Position numbers and translations under genes: made by a program. This document shows, piece by piece, positions 16,296 to 25,016 of a DNA stretch of 50,513 nt. Each line of letters starts with the position of its first letter. Position 1 is the stretch's first letter. The notes beneath the pieces are model-generated. The model was not told the DNA's origin. It ran no database searches and saw only the letters and a list, made by a program, of their open reading frames with translations. This DNA comes from Microcaldota archaeon (lineage in GTDB: Archaea; Micrarchaeota; Micrarchaeia; Anstonellales; Anstonellaceae), in the NCBI GenBank assembly GCA_018304295.1, contig JAGVWK010000008.1, positions 1-50,513 of the forward strand. Direction: 5' to 3'.

Positions 16296-17321
16296 ATGGC
16301 AAGCGCATCTGCAATACTCCCTGCCCAAACAATCCTGCCTCTAAATGTGCGACCAACAGAAGCGCATCTTCGCCGCGCTTTTTTTGAACGCATCTGGGAA
16401 ATGTCCAAAGGAAAAAAGGAGGGCAATGGCATAACAAGTTTTCAGGAAATTAACTGGCAAAAAATACGCGGCATAATATTTGATTTGGACGGCACGCTTG
16501 AGCCTTACCATAACGACAGGGATGAACTGTTTACGCAGATGCTGCTGGACAACATGGATGATTCCCAAAAGCAAGCTTTCTCTGGGCTAATTGAAGGGGA
16601 AAGCGCCTACATAAATAGTATAAAAGTAGGCACAATCTACGAACGCGACAGCGGAACGGTGCTTTGGGTGCCTCAAAACTGGAAAGAGCGCATAGCCTCC
16701 ATGCAGCAACTCCAGCTAGACGAACTTATACTCATGGCACTCTCAAGCTTATTTACGCCAATTTATGAAAAACAGGGCAAAAACCCCAAGTGCGTAAGCG
16801 AAAAACGGAAAAAAATCCGCCTTTGCGCAGTTCTGGCAGGCATGTCCCACGAACAGATAGTGAAGGTTACCGGAGATTACCATGAAAAAAGGCTGCGTGG
16901 AATACAAGAAGAGCTCAAAAAGTTCCAGCACTTTATTGAATGGGCAGAAACAATGCGCAAAGCAGGTTTCAAGATTTCCGTTGCGAGCAACAGTTCGGAA
17001 AGAATTTCCAACGCCATTCTGGATGCAAGGGGCATGCGCAAGCATGCTGATTGTGTTATCGGGGACGCGCGCAAGCCTTTCAAGGCACAAAAATCATATT
17101 CAAAAGCTGCCAACGCAATGGGCCTTGAACCACGCGAAATAATCGTAGTCGGGGACAGCTTCACAAACGATGTCCAAAGCGCACACCATGAGGGATATGT
17201 TGCTGTCTATCTTGGCTCCTCAAAAGCCGATGATTTCAACCCCTTTCAGCTTCACATGCAGGCTCCGACATTGGAAGCTTTTCTGGGTTTTATGCAAGGG
17301 CAAATTTTTGCTTGCAGATGA
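16296..17321 (+). CDS. HAD-superfamily hydrolase
   Basis: 341 aa from ATG 16296 (the track's GTG at 16287 is likely part of its ribosome site). HAD motifs: I = GIIFDLDGTLEPY (nucleophile Asp), II = SVASNSSERISNAI, IV = IIVVGDSFTNDVQSA. A long cap (about 85-225) sits between I and II, and an N-terminal extension of about 60 residues precedes motif I. Closest in style to phosphoglycolate phosphatase-like enzymes; the substrate is unknown. Confidence 0.8.
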   Translation: MASASAILPAQTILPLNVRPTEAHLRRAFFERIWEMSKGKKEGNGITSFQEINWQKIRGIIFDLDGTLEPYHNDRDELFTQMLLDNMDDSQKQAFSGLIEGESAYINSIKVGTIYERDSGTVLWVPQNWKERIASMQQLQLDELILMALSSLFTPIYEKQGKNPKCVSEKRKKIRLCAVLAGMSHEQIVKVTGDYHEKRLRGIQEELKKFQHFIEWAETMRKAGFKISVASNSSERISNAILDARGMRKHADCVIGDARKPFKAQKSYSKAANAMGLEPREIIVVGDSFTNDVQSAHHEGYVAVYLGSSKADDFNPFQLHMQAPTLEAFLGFMQGQIFACR

Positions 17322-17335
17322 ATGCATGGCTGCGG

Positions 17336-18382
17336 CTAAACACATTCTCCCATTTTCAAAATCGCATCGCGCAGCACACTTTCCTCCTGATTCAGGCAAA
17401 TCCTTACAAATTTCCCGTATTCCCCGAATTCGCTTCCGGCGGAAACCGCAACGCCTTTTTCAAGCGCCCTGTTTGCGAATTCCCACGCATCTTCCATTTT
17501 CTCGTGCGTTGCAAATGCGTATATCCCAGCCTGAGGCATTGCATAGGAAAACCCCGCATCATTGAGCGCCTCCGCAGCAGCCTTTAGCCTTGCCCTCCAA
17601 ATTTTATTTGCCCCTTCCAGTATCTCCTTCTCATTCTCAAGGCACGCAATGCCCGCTTTTTGCACAAAAATTGGCACGCACGTTGATGTAACCTGATTGA
17701 AAGAAATTATTTTCTGTGCAATTTCTTTTGGAGCAATCGCATATCCGAGCCTCCATCCCTCCATTGAAAACTCCTTTGAAAAAGAGCGCACCCTTATGGC
17801 ATCATAGTTCCCAATAGGCTCGTGCGCAAGCCCCTTGTATGCCTCATCAATTACAACAGGCACGTTCTTGCGGGATGCGCTTTCAATGGTGCTTTCCACC
17901 AATTCCTTACCGTACACTGTGCTTGTGGGGTTAAGCGGATTGCATATCAGCAGCATTTTCGCACCCTCAAGGGGTAGCTCCCCAAACTGCCAGTTCTCCT
18001 CCATGCTTGTTTGCACTGGGACAGCTTGCAGCCCAAGCTGCTCGCACGCAAGGTGGTATGCGGGCCAGTGCGGGGAAGGGAATACTACCTTTTTCCCTTT
18101 CCCAAGCACGCTAAGAAGCGCATAAAGAATGTGCTTTGAGCCCGGCCCCACAACAACATTCTCAACGCCGCATTTTTCCCTGCGCGCAATTTTTTCCCTC
18201 AGCTCCATAAGCCCTGCACCGCTCCCGTATCCGCTCCCGTCCTCCTGCATTGATTTTTCAGCAGCCTCCTTTGCACACTTGGGGGCGGGCATATTGGTGT
18301 CCCCTATGTGCAGCTTTGTTATTTTCCTGCCGCTTCGCTCAAGCGACGTAACTTTTTCCACAAATTCATAAAATGCCCCCAT
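17336..18382 (-). CDS. PLP-dependent class I/II aminotransferase
   Basis: 348 aa. Fold type I aminotransferase: PGSKHILYALLSVLGKGKKV (cofactor ring region), NPLNPTSTVYGKE (substrate-binding Asn), VVIDEAYKGLA (Asp for PLP), the PLP-binding Lys in SFSKEFSMEGWRLGY, and an Arg near the C-terminus (FVRICLNQEESVL). It lies 15 nt after pheA as the last gene of the aromatic cluster, so an aromatic aminotransferase making phenylalanine or tyrosine is likely (inferred from context). Confidence 0.85.
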   Translation of the reverse strand: MGAFYEFVEKVTSLERSGRKITKLHIGDTNMPAPKCAKEAAEKSMQEDGSGYGSGAGLMELREKIARREKCGVENVVVGPGSKHILYALLSVLGKGKKVVFPSPHWPAYHLACEQLGLQAVPVQTSMEENWQFGELPLEGAKMLLICNPLNPTSTVYGKELVESTIESASRKNVPVVIDEAYKGLAHEPIGNYDAIRVRSFSKEFSMEGWRLGYAIAPKEIAQKIISFNQVTSTCVPIFVQKAGIACLENEKEILEGANKIWRARLKAAAEALNDAGFSYAMPQAGIYAFATHEKMEDAWEFANRALEKGVAVSAGSEFGEYGKFVRICLNQEESVLRDAILKMGECV

Positions 18383-18397
18383 ACCAACTACCCCTCC

Positions 18398-19447
18398 TCA
18401 CAACTCCTTGTAGCATCCAAGGAAGCGGAACATGCCGCTTTCCTTTTGCGTTTTTTCCAGCGCATCTTTCACATTCTTGTCCTCGTCGCTTCCTGCAAAG
18501 TCAATTATGAACCCATACTCCCCAGTCCCATTTTTCATCGGAAGGGATAGAATGCGCGTCAAATTTATTTTTGCGTCCGCAAGTATCTTCAATATCCCAA
18601 AGAGCGCGCCTGCCTTGTGTGCGGTTGTGAAGGCAATCGTGCACTTGTCCCCTTTTTCCTTTGCCTTTTCCCGCGACACAACAAGGAACCTCGTTGTGTT
18701 TGATGCATGGTCCTCAATGTTCTCCTTTATTATCTCCAGATTGTAAAGCCGCGCACACAGCGCGCTTGCTATTGCTGCCGAGCCCATCGGTTTTTGTGAA
18801 GCAACCATTTTCGCAGCCCCTGCGGTGTCGTAAAAGGGCTTTGGCTCAAGCTTGTTGCGCGCAATAAAGCCAGCGCATTGCGCAAGCGCCTGCGGGTGCG
18901 AATACACGCTTCGTATCTCCCGATAATCCATGCCGGAAGGCGCAAGAAGGCAGTGGTGCACGGGCACTTTCACTTCCCCTACAATGTGCAGCCCCGACTC
19001 CATAAGAAGTTCGTTCACTCCTGCAACCGGGCCTGCCAAGGAATTTTCAACCGGCACAACGCCCAAATCCAGCTCCCCGCTTTTCACAGCCTCAAACACC
19101 TGTGAAAATTCAAGGCAGGGAACTGGCACCGCGTTTTTAAGCGCGCCTGCGGCAATCTCGCTGTACGCCCCATGCTCCCCCTGAAATCCCACAAGCACAA
19201 GTTCTTTTTTCTGAAGCTCTTTTCCTTCCGCAATGAGCTCGGACACGATTTTCCTCCCAAACTCCGCACTCACGAGCCCGTGCGCCTTTTTCCCAATTGC
19301 CCCAAGCACCTGCTGCTCCCGCTTTCCATCCGTAACTTCGCCCTTAAACCTTTTTGTGCGAAGCGAAAGCTCCATCCTCCTGTCCATGAGCCTCAAAAGC
19401 TCAACGTCCAGCCCGTCAATTTTTTTCCTCACTTCGTCCAAGTCCAT
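18398..19447 (-). CDS. pheA: Chorismate mutase-prephenate dehydratase (P-protein)
   Basis: 349 aa. AroQ-type chorismate mutase (1-75; DLDEVRKKIDGLDVELLRLM), prephenate dehydratase (about 85-270; GFQGEHGAYSE, VVPVENSLAGPV, the DTA of FYDTAGAAKMVA, NTTRFLVV) and an ACT domain (HKAGALFGILKILADAKINL) that senses phenylalanine. Starts 4 nt before the upstream paralogue's stop is cleared, with ggtgagcgc before its ATG. Converts chorismate to phenylpyruvate. Confidence 0.95.
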   Translation of the reverse strand: MDLDEVRKKIDGLDVELLRLMDRRMELSLRTKRFKGEVTDGKREQQVLGAIGKKAHGLVSAEFGRKIVSELIAEGKELQKKELVLVGFQGEHGAYSEIAAGALKNAVPVPCLEFSQVFEAVKSGELDLGVVPVENSLAGPVAGVNELLMESGLHIVGEVKVPVHHCLLAPSGMDYREIRSVYSHPQALAQCAGFIARNKLEPKPFYDTAGAAKMVASQKPMGSAAIASALCARLYNLEIIKENIEDHASNTTRFLVVSREKAKEKGDKCTIAFTTAHKAGALFGILKILADAKINLTRILSLPMKNGTGEYGFIIDFAGSDEDKNVKDALEKTQKESGMFRFLGCYKEL

Positions 19448-19451
19448 GCGC

Positions 19452-20780
19452 TCACCCTAGAATTTCTTTTGCAGGCTCGTAAGAGCCAATGTGCACCAGC
19501 CCCTGCCATCCTGCAATTTTTCCAACTCCCTCTTTCCTGTCAAACTCAACAACAAACTTTTCCCCATCCCTTTTCACTTTATATTCAGTCCTGCCCTGCA
19601 GCAACTCCCCAAGCCTCTCACGCACGTCATCTTTGAGCGCAGACAAAAGGTTTGCCATATGGCGCTCTGAGAATACTCTTGTTATTTCTGCTCCTGCATT
19701 CCTAATGCCATTAAGAAATAACGCAAGATCTTTCATGTCTGGCAGCCCAATTGAAACAATGTGCCTGCTGCCGCCCATCTCAGGCATTTTTGCCTCAAAA
19801 ATCAAGAAGCGTGTCCTGTTTGTCGGGTCATTTTCCAGATTACTTCTTACAATCTTAAGCCCGTAAAGCTGTGCGCACACGTTTCTTGAAATCGCGCCCG
19901 TTTCCCGCAATAATTCAGATGCAACCTTCAATGATGCACCCGCTGTATCATTGTGCTCAACAGCCTCCCATCCATTTTCAGCTATTGCATTGCTGCATTG
20001 CTTGAGCGCTTGTGGATGCGATAAAACGATTTTTATGCCACTAAAATCAGTTTCAGGCAGAGCAAGCAGGCAGTGGTGAATTGGCAAAATTATCTCTCCG
20101 CTCACTCCAAGCGAAGTATTGGCAAGTAGCAAATTTGCATTTTCAACAGCCCCTCCAATTGAGTTCTCAATCGGCACTTCCCCAAAATCAAAAATACCCT
20201 CTCCAACCCCCATGAGCACCTCTTGGAAGCTGCCGCAGGAAATGGGGATTGCCTTCTTATTCTGCGTTTCTGCAGCCAGCTCTCCATGTGCGCCCGGCAT
20301 CCCCTGATAAGCAGAAAGCATTGGATTTTCATTCAGCAGCTTCACTGTCTCGTCTATTATCCTTCTAAAAAAACTTGAGGCAACATTTGGACTCCATGCA
20401 CCTCTGGATGCATCCGTAACTCTTCCTAGCACTTCAATTTCACTGAACGACCACGGGTGCGCGGAAGCCTCTGCCTTTAGGCAGCGGAGGAGCGCACCCG
20501 CACAGGGAATGTTGTGGCTTCCGCCTGAAGCCCTTCCGCAATCTTCGCGGAACCTGCAAATCGGCGAACCGATTTGCGGTCCACTTTTCGCGGAAAGCGA
20601 AAAGTCGGAGCCACGGGCTTCAGCCCGTGGTCGTTCACGCTTAAAGTCGCTCACACCAAGCCCGCCTATTCTCTTGAGTCTGCCCACAACTAGCCCAAGC
20701 TCCATGCGTCTGCGCAGCTGGTGCACTATCAACAGGTCATTCGCATCAATTTTTCCCCTGATTTCTGCCAAGTTCGTCAT
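19452..20780 (-). CDS. Second chorismate mutase-prephenate dehydratase, carrying a 65-codon insertion
   Basis: 442 aa from ATG 20780. Chorismate mutase domain (LAEIRGKIDANDLLIVHQLR) is interrupted after SDFKRE by 65 codons of palindromic element; without it the sequence continues as expected, IEVLGRVTDASRGAW. The dehydratase domain is intact (FDFGEVPIENSIGGAV, HNDTAGASLKVA, NRTRFLIF). The C-terminal ACT-like region is diverged, so feedback control may differ from PheA. It may be a duplicate retained for separate regulation, or be losing mutase activity. Confidence 0.88.
   Translation of the reverse strand: MTNLAEIRGKIDANDLLIVHQLRRRMELGLVVGRLKRIGGLGVSDFKRERPRAEARGSDFSLSAKSGPQIGSPICRFREDCGRASGGSHNIPCAGALLRCLKAEASAHPWSFSEIEVLGRVTDASRGAWSPNVASSFFRRIIDETVKLLNENPMLSAYQGMPGAHGELAAETQNKKAIPISCGSFQEVLMGVGEGIFDFGEVPIENSIGGAVENANLLLANTSLGVSGEIILPIHHCLLALPETDFSGIKIVLSHPQALKQCSNAIAENGWEAVEHNDTAGASLKVASELLRETGAISRNVCAQLYGLKIVRSNLENDPTNRTRFLIFEAKMPEMGGSRHIVSIGLPDMKDLALFLNGIRNAGAEITRVFSERHMANLLSALKDDVRERLGELLQGRTEYKVKRDGEKFVVEFDRKEGVGKIAGWQGLVHIGSYEPAKEILG
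20439..20638. mobile_element. 195-bp palindromic element inserted in frame in a protein gene
   Basis: Bounded by the 5-bp direct repeat ttcac (20439-20443 and 20634-20638), target-duplication style, and by perfect 14-bp inverted repeats tgaacgaccacggg (20444-20457) / cccgtggtcgttca (20624-20637). Net insertion is 195 bp = 65 codons with no stop. Inside are at least six hairpins: gggtgcgc/gcgcaccc, gcttc/gaagc, ttccgc/gcggaa, gcaaatcgg/ccgatttgc, cttttcgc/gcgaaaag, ccacgggct/agcccgtgg. Removing it restores a normal chorismate mutase. It is too small to encode a transposase, so it is likely mobilised in trans. Confidence 0.85.
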
Positions 20781-20781
20781 G

Positions 20782-21809
20782 CTAGCCCTCTTTCCTGCCT
20801 GCAAGCACAATGTCCGCAATGCAAAATGCCGCAACGTTTTCCACAACAGGCACCGCCCGTATGCAAATGCACGGGTCGTGCCTCCCCTCTATTTTCAGTT
20901 TTGCGCTTTCCATTTTTTCCAAGTCCACTGTGTTTTGCTCGCGGAAAACACTTGATGTAGGCTTGAATGCAACGCGGAACACAATCGGCATCCCTGTTGA
21001 AAGCCCGCCCAATATCCCGCCCGCATTATTTGTTTTTGTTGCAATTTTTCCATCCACAATTACAAACTCGTCATTGTGCGCGCTCCCCTTCATGCGCGCA
21101 GCCTCAAATCCCGCCCCAAACTCCACTCCCTTTGCGGCAGGTATCGCAAATACCGCCTGCGCGATAATGCTTTCAATGCTTGCGAACATCGGCTCTCCAA
21201 TCCCAGCAGGCAGCCCAACAACTTTGCATTCCACTATCCCTCCCACAGAATCCTGCTCCCTAATTGCATTTTTCACTTCCTCCTCCATCTGCGCCGCAGT
21301 TTTTGCATCCGGGCACCTAACCGCATTCGCGTAAGTTCCTTTCACTATTTCCTCTTCACTTGGCTCACCTTGCAGCCTCACGTTTCCAAGCGCGCGCATG
21401 AACGCCAGTGTGCGCACCCCTTTTTTCTCCAGCACTTTCTTTGCAACCGCGCCCGCCATCACAAATGCGGCAGTCATCCTGCCGGAAAAAAACCCTCCGC
21501 CGCTTTTCACTTGGCCGTATTTCACTATCGCGGGGTAATCTGCATGCCCCGGTCGGGGCATCCTTGAGAATTTTGCGTAATGCCCCGGGCGGGTGTCCTT
21601 GTTTTTCACAAGCATGCGCATTTTCCCCCCAGTAGTTTTTCCATTTTCAATGCCGCTTTCAATAACAACGGTGTCCTCCTCCTTTCTCTGGCTTGTGAGC
21701 GCGCTCTGCCCGGGCTTTCGCCCCCAACGTGGGGCCCATGGCTGCTGCCAAACACTTCCAATTTGAAGTTTTTCCCAAATGAAAATGCATTTCCCATTTT
21801 TTCCATCAT
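20782..21809 (-). pseudogene. aroC: Chorismate synthase with internal deletion and frameshift
   Basis: Final step of the shikimate pathway. The N-terminus MGNAFSFGKNFKLEVFGSSH followed by GPHVG is in one frame (to about 21720). The remainder, from RKPGQSALTSQRKEED through RPGHADYP (active-site His region) and NNAGGILGGLSTG to the end, is in another. Roughly 25 conserved residues normally between HVG and RPGQS are missing at the junction, so this is a deletion plus frame change, not one miscalled base. The start ATG at 21809 overlaps the aroA stop (ATGA). Either inactivated or misassembled. Confidence 0.85.
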
Positions 21810-23050
21810 TCCACCCTCAATTTTTCCAAATCCCCAAAGAAATTCGGGTATGATTTTGCAACGCACTGCGCATCCTGTATTTGCACATCCGTGTTGCTTG
21901 CAAGCGCCGCAACCGCGCATGCCATTGCAATGCGGTGGTCCCCATGCGACTGCACGCTGCCGCCTTTTAGCTCTCCTCCCTCCACGCGCATCTCATCCCC
22001 CTGCACGCCAACCTTTGCACCCATTGCAGTGAACTCTTTCACAAGCGCAGCAGCCCTGTCGCTCTCTTTGTTTTTTAGCCGCCCGGCTCCGCGCAACACG
22101 CTTCTCCCCTTGCAGCTGCACGCAAGCGCAACAAGGGGCGGGAACAAATCCGGGCAATCCGTTGCATCAAATTCAAGCGCCCTAAGGCTTGCTTTTGCAA
22201 CCGTTATCGCATTTTCCTCCTGCAGAACTGTCGCCCCGGCATCCTTGAGCGCATCCACTATCACCCTGTCAGCCTGAAGCGATTTTTGCGCAAGCCCCTC
22301 CACCTTCACTTCGCCCGCTATCGCGCCTGCAACAAGCATGAATGAAGCGCCCGACCAGTCTCCCTCAATTTCCACGCTTGCAGGCTTGTATTGCTGCCCG
22401 CCTTTTATTGCGAACCTCTCCATCGTTGCATCCGCCCCAACCTCAACCCCAAACTCCTGCAGCATCTGCAACGTCATGCGCACGTACGGCCTGCTTTTGA
22501 GGCTTTCAACGTGCAAAAGCGAATTTTTTTCGCACAAAGGAAGCGCCATCAAAAGCCCGCTTAAAAGCTGGGAGCTTTTTGAGCCGTCCATGCGCACCTC
22601 CCCCCCTTTCATTTTCCCGCTTATTTTTACAGGCGCATGCCCGTTTTGAGTTTCGCACCGCGCCCCAAGCGCAACAATCGGCGCTTCAATTCCCCCAAGC
22701 TGCCTCTCCCCAAGCGTTCCTTTTCCAACAAGCGTGAATTCCCCATCAAGCGCAGCTGAAATTGCGCAAAACATTCTCATGCACAAGCCGGACTCATCGC
22801 AGTCCAGAGTTCCAGAAGAAGTCGCATTGCCTCCCTTTATCGCAACCTCTCTTTCCAGCATTTCAACCTGTGCCCCAAGGCAGCGTGCAATCCCAAGCGC
22901 AGCAAGAGCGTCCTCACAAAACGAGGGGTTCCTTATAATGCTCTTTCCCTTTGCAAGCGCCGCCGCTGCAACTGCCCTTTGCATCATGCTCTTTGAAGAA
23001 GGCGCGCGCATTTTACCGCACACGTTTCCAGAAGGTATTTTTTCCATCAT
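21806..23050 (-). CDS. aroA: 3-phosphoshikimate 1-carboxyvinyltransferase (EPSP synthase)
   Basis: 414 aa from ATG 23050, which overlaps the aroEK stop as ATGA; the track's N-terminal 77 residues are spurious. Family motifs: KMRAPSSKSMMQRAVAAAAL, CDESGLCMRMF, GSKSSQLLSGLLMALP, EGDWSGASFMLVAGA, and SHGDHRIAMACAVAAL. Transfers enolpyruvate from PEP to shikimate-3-phosphate. Confidence 0.95.
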   Translation of the reverse strand: MMEKIPSGNVCGKMRAPSSKSMMQRAVAAAALAKGKSIIRNPSFCEDALAALGIARCLGAQVEMLEREVAIKGGNATSSGTLDCDESGLCMRMFCAISAALDGEFTLVGKGTLGERQLGGIEAPIVALGARCETQNGHAPVKISGKMKGGEVRMDGSKSSQLLSGLLMALPLCEKNSLLHVESLKSRPYVRMTLQMLQEFGVEVGADATMERFAIKGGQQYKPASVEIEGDWSGASFMLVAGAIAGEVKVEGLAQKSLQADRVIVDALKDAGATVLQEENAITVAKASLRALEFDATDCPDLFPPLVALACSCKGRSVLRGAGRLKNKESDRAAALVKEFTAMGAKVGVQGDEMRVEGGELKGGSVQSHGDHRIAMACAVAALASNTDVQIQDAQCVAKSYPNFFGDLEKLRVE

Positions 23051-24363
23051 GGCTTTCCAACCCCTATTTCCATTGCTATCATGCTCGCAACTTCCTGCGC
23101 GGTTTTGCCCCCAGTATTCACCATTATGTGGCAGGCTCGCGCGTAAATTTGAAGCCTTGCTTCCAATATCCTGTGCGCAACCTCCTCTTTGTCCTGCCTG
23201 TTTACCAGCGGCCTGCTTGCATCGCCCTTTGTCCTTTCCATTGCCTCTTTTGCGCTTGCAAAAAGCCACACCACAAAGCATTCCTTTTGCAGCAGTTGCG
23301 CATTTTCCTCCCTAAGGACAATGCCTCCCCCGCACGAAATAACGCAATTTTCTTTTTGCACTGCCTCTTTGAGCGCTTCAGCTTCCATCTCCCTGAAACT
23401 AGCCTCGCCCGCCTGCTCAAATATTTCCGGAATGCTTTTCCCTGCGCTTTGCGCAATCATCCCATCCGTTTCCACAAATTCAAGCCCGCACAGCTTTGCC
23501 AAAATCTTTCCAACAGTGCTCTTGCCGCTTCCCATGAACCCTATGAGCGCAATCCTACGCCTGCTTTTCGCATCAGGCCGGTTTTCAAGCACCGCCTTTC
23601 TCATTGCTTCAAGGGGCGCATCTTTCCCTGTGAATTTCCCAAACGCATCAATGCCTTGGAACAGCACCCAGCTTGTCGCATCAACTATTTTGCACCCCGC
23701 CTCTTTTGCATCCGCAACAAGCGCGCTTTGCGCAGAGTAGTTCGCATCCAGCACCACCATGCCCTGCTTAAGCATCCTTTTTGGCACCACCCTTTCATGC
23801 GCGCTTATGCATGAAACAAGAATGGCCGCGCCTTCAAGCGCGTTTTCCAAATCCCCTTCATTTACAGAGCACGCTTCGCACCCAAATATGCGCGCAGCCT
23901 CCTTTGCTTTTTCAAGCGTCCTGTTTGCGCACACTACTTTTGCGCCTTGTTTTGTGAGCGCAAGGATTGCGGCTTTTGCAGCCCCCCCTGCCCCAAGCAC
24001 AACCGCCTTTTTGCCCCTTATCCCTGCACCCGCGTCTATGAGCGCACCTGCAACACCTTGCGGGTCCGTATTGTACCCACTGCTTTTCTTGTTTTCAAAA
24101 ATCAAGGTGTTGCACGCACGCAGCAGCTTCACTTCTTCGTTTTTTTCATCCACCTTGCTTGCAATCCCCTGCTTTAGCGGCGCAGTGATGCTCATTCCTG
24201 CAATTCCCATCTCCTTTGCTGCGGAAAAAACATCGTCCGCATCCTGTGCAAGCATGCGAAAGTATATCGCATCAATCCCCATTGCATCAAACGCGGCCTG
24301 ATGCATCTGCGGGCTAATGCTGTGCGCTATCGGCTTTCCTGCAACTGCAAACAATTTCGTCAT
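23047..24363 (-). CDS. aroEK: Shikimate dehydrogenase-shikimate kinase fusion
   Basis: 438 aa. Residues 1-265 are AroE: AVAGKPIAHSISPQMHQAAF, NTDPQGV, NADP loop VLGAGGAAKAAILAL. Residues 275-438 are AroK of the bacterial P-loop type: IALIGFMGSGKSTVGKIL, FVETDGMIAQSAGKSI, CGGGIVLREEN, and RPLV. Most archaea use an unrelated GHMP-type shikimate kinase, so the AroK part looks bacterial in origin. ATGA overlaps with aroD before and aroA after. Performs two consecutive steps, 3-dehydroshikimate to shikimate-3-phosphate. Confidence 0.94.
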   Translation of the reverse strand: MTKLFAVAGKPIAHSISPQMHQAAFDAMGIDAIYFRMLAQDADDVFSAAKEMGIAGMSITAPLKQGIASKVDEKNEEVKLLRACNTLIFENKKSSGYNTDPQGVAGALIDAGAGIRGKKAVVLGAGGAAKAAILALTKQGAKVVCANRTLEKAKEAARIFGCEACSVNEGDLENALEGAAILVSCISAHERVVPKRMLKQGMVVLDANYSAQSALVADAKEAGCKIVDATSWVLFQGIDAFGKFTGKDAPLEAMRKAVLENRPDAKSRRRIALIGFMGSGKSTVGKILAKLCGLEFVETDGMIAQSAGKSIPEIFEQAGEASFREMEAEALKEAVQKENCVISCGGGIVLREENAQLLQKECFVVWLFASAKEAMERTKGDASRPLVNRQDKEEVAHRILEARLQIYARACHIMVNTGGKTAQEVASMIAMEIGVGKP

Positions 24364-25016
24364 ATCAATGCACCCATTTCTCGCATTATTTTTCCCATCT
24401 CTTCCTTTTCCATCTGCCCATCCGCGGTTTCTTTTCCTTTCCCTGCCGACGCGAAAGTGAACTCGCTTCCCAAAAGCGGCGCAACAACCCTTGTTATTTT
24501 TCCCTTGCTTCCCATCCCGATAACTATTATCTTGCGCCCTTCTCCAAGCAGCCCAAGAAGCCTTGCATTGTCCTCCTGCTCATTCACTTTGCACGCAACC
24601 TTTGCAATGTCCGCCCCTGCCTCAAAGCATCTGGAAACAATCCCCTCAAGCTCCTCACTTGAAGGCGTCTTTTCAAAATCATGGTGCGAAACAATGGCCT
24701 TGCACGAATGCGCATGCGCCTTTTGCGCTATTTTTTGCACAGCCTCCCTTCCGCTTTCAAGCTCCACATCCACAAACTTTGCGCCTGCTTCAATTGCCAA
24801 AAGCAGCATTTCTTCCCGCTCCTGCTGCGAAAACTTCCCTGCGCGGCACGTTGCAATGAGGGAAACGGGCTGCGAGAATATCTCTCTTATCTCCTGCGCA
24901 CTTGGCTTTCCCTCCAGTGCATCAATGCGCACTTCCGCAAAGGAAAGCCCTTCCAGTGCCCTTATGCATTCCTGCAATGTTTTTTCCGCAATGCTTACGT
25001 AAATTTTCCCTTTCAT
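24360..25016 (-). CDS. aroD: Type I 3-dehydroquinate dehydratase
   Basis: 218 aa. Type I (Schiff-base) enzyme: EVRIDALEG (substrate-binding), catalytic His in KAIVSHHDFEKTPSSEEL, and Schiff-base Lys in ADIAKVACKV. The ending with GSEFTFASAGKG matches the active-site lid. Coupled by ATGA overlaps to aroB and aroEK. Converts 3-dehydroquinate to 3-dehydroshikimate. Confidence 0.95.
   Translation of the reverse strand: MKGKIYVSIAEKTLQECIRALEGLSFAEVRIDALEGKPSAQEIREIFSQPVSLIATCRAGKFSQQEREEMLLLAIEAGAKFVDVELESGREAVQKIAQKAHAHSCKAIVSHHDFEKTPSSEELEGIVSRCFEAGADIAKVACKVNEQEDNARLLGLLGEGRKIIVIGMGSKGKITRVVAPLLGSEFTFASAGKGKETADGQMEKEEMGKIMREMGALI

Noticed and set aside
20509-20955. Plus-strand ORFs across the palindromic element
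   Set aside because: The open frames are a by-product of palindromic GC-rich DNA; the minus strand holds the conserved enzyme.
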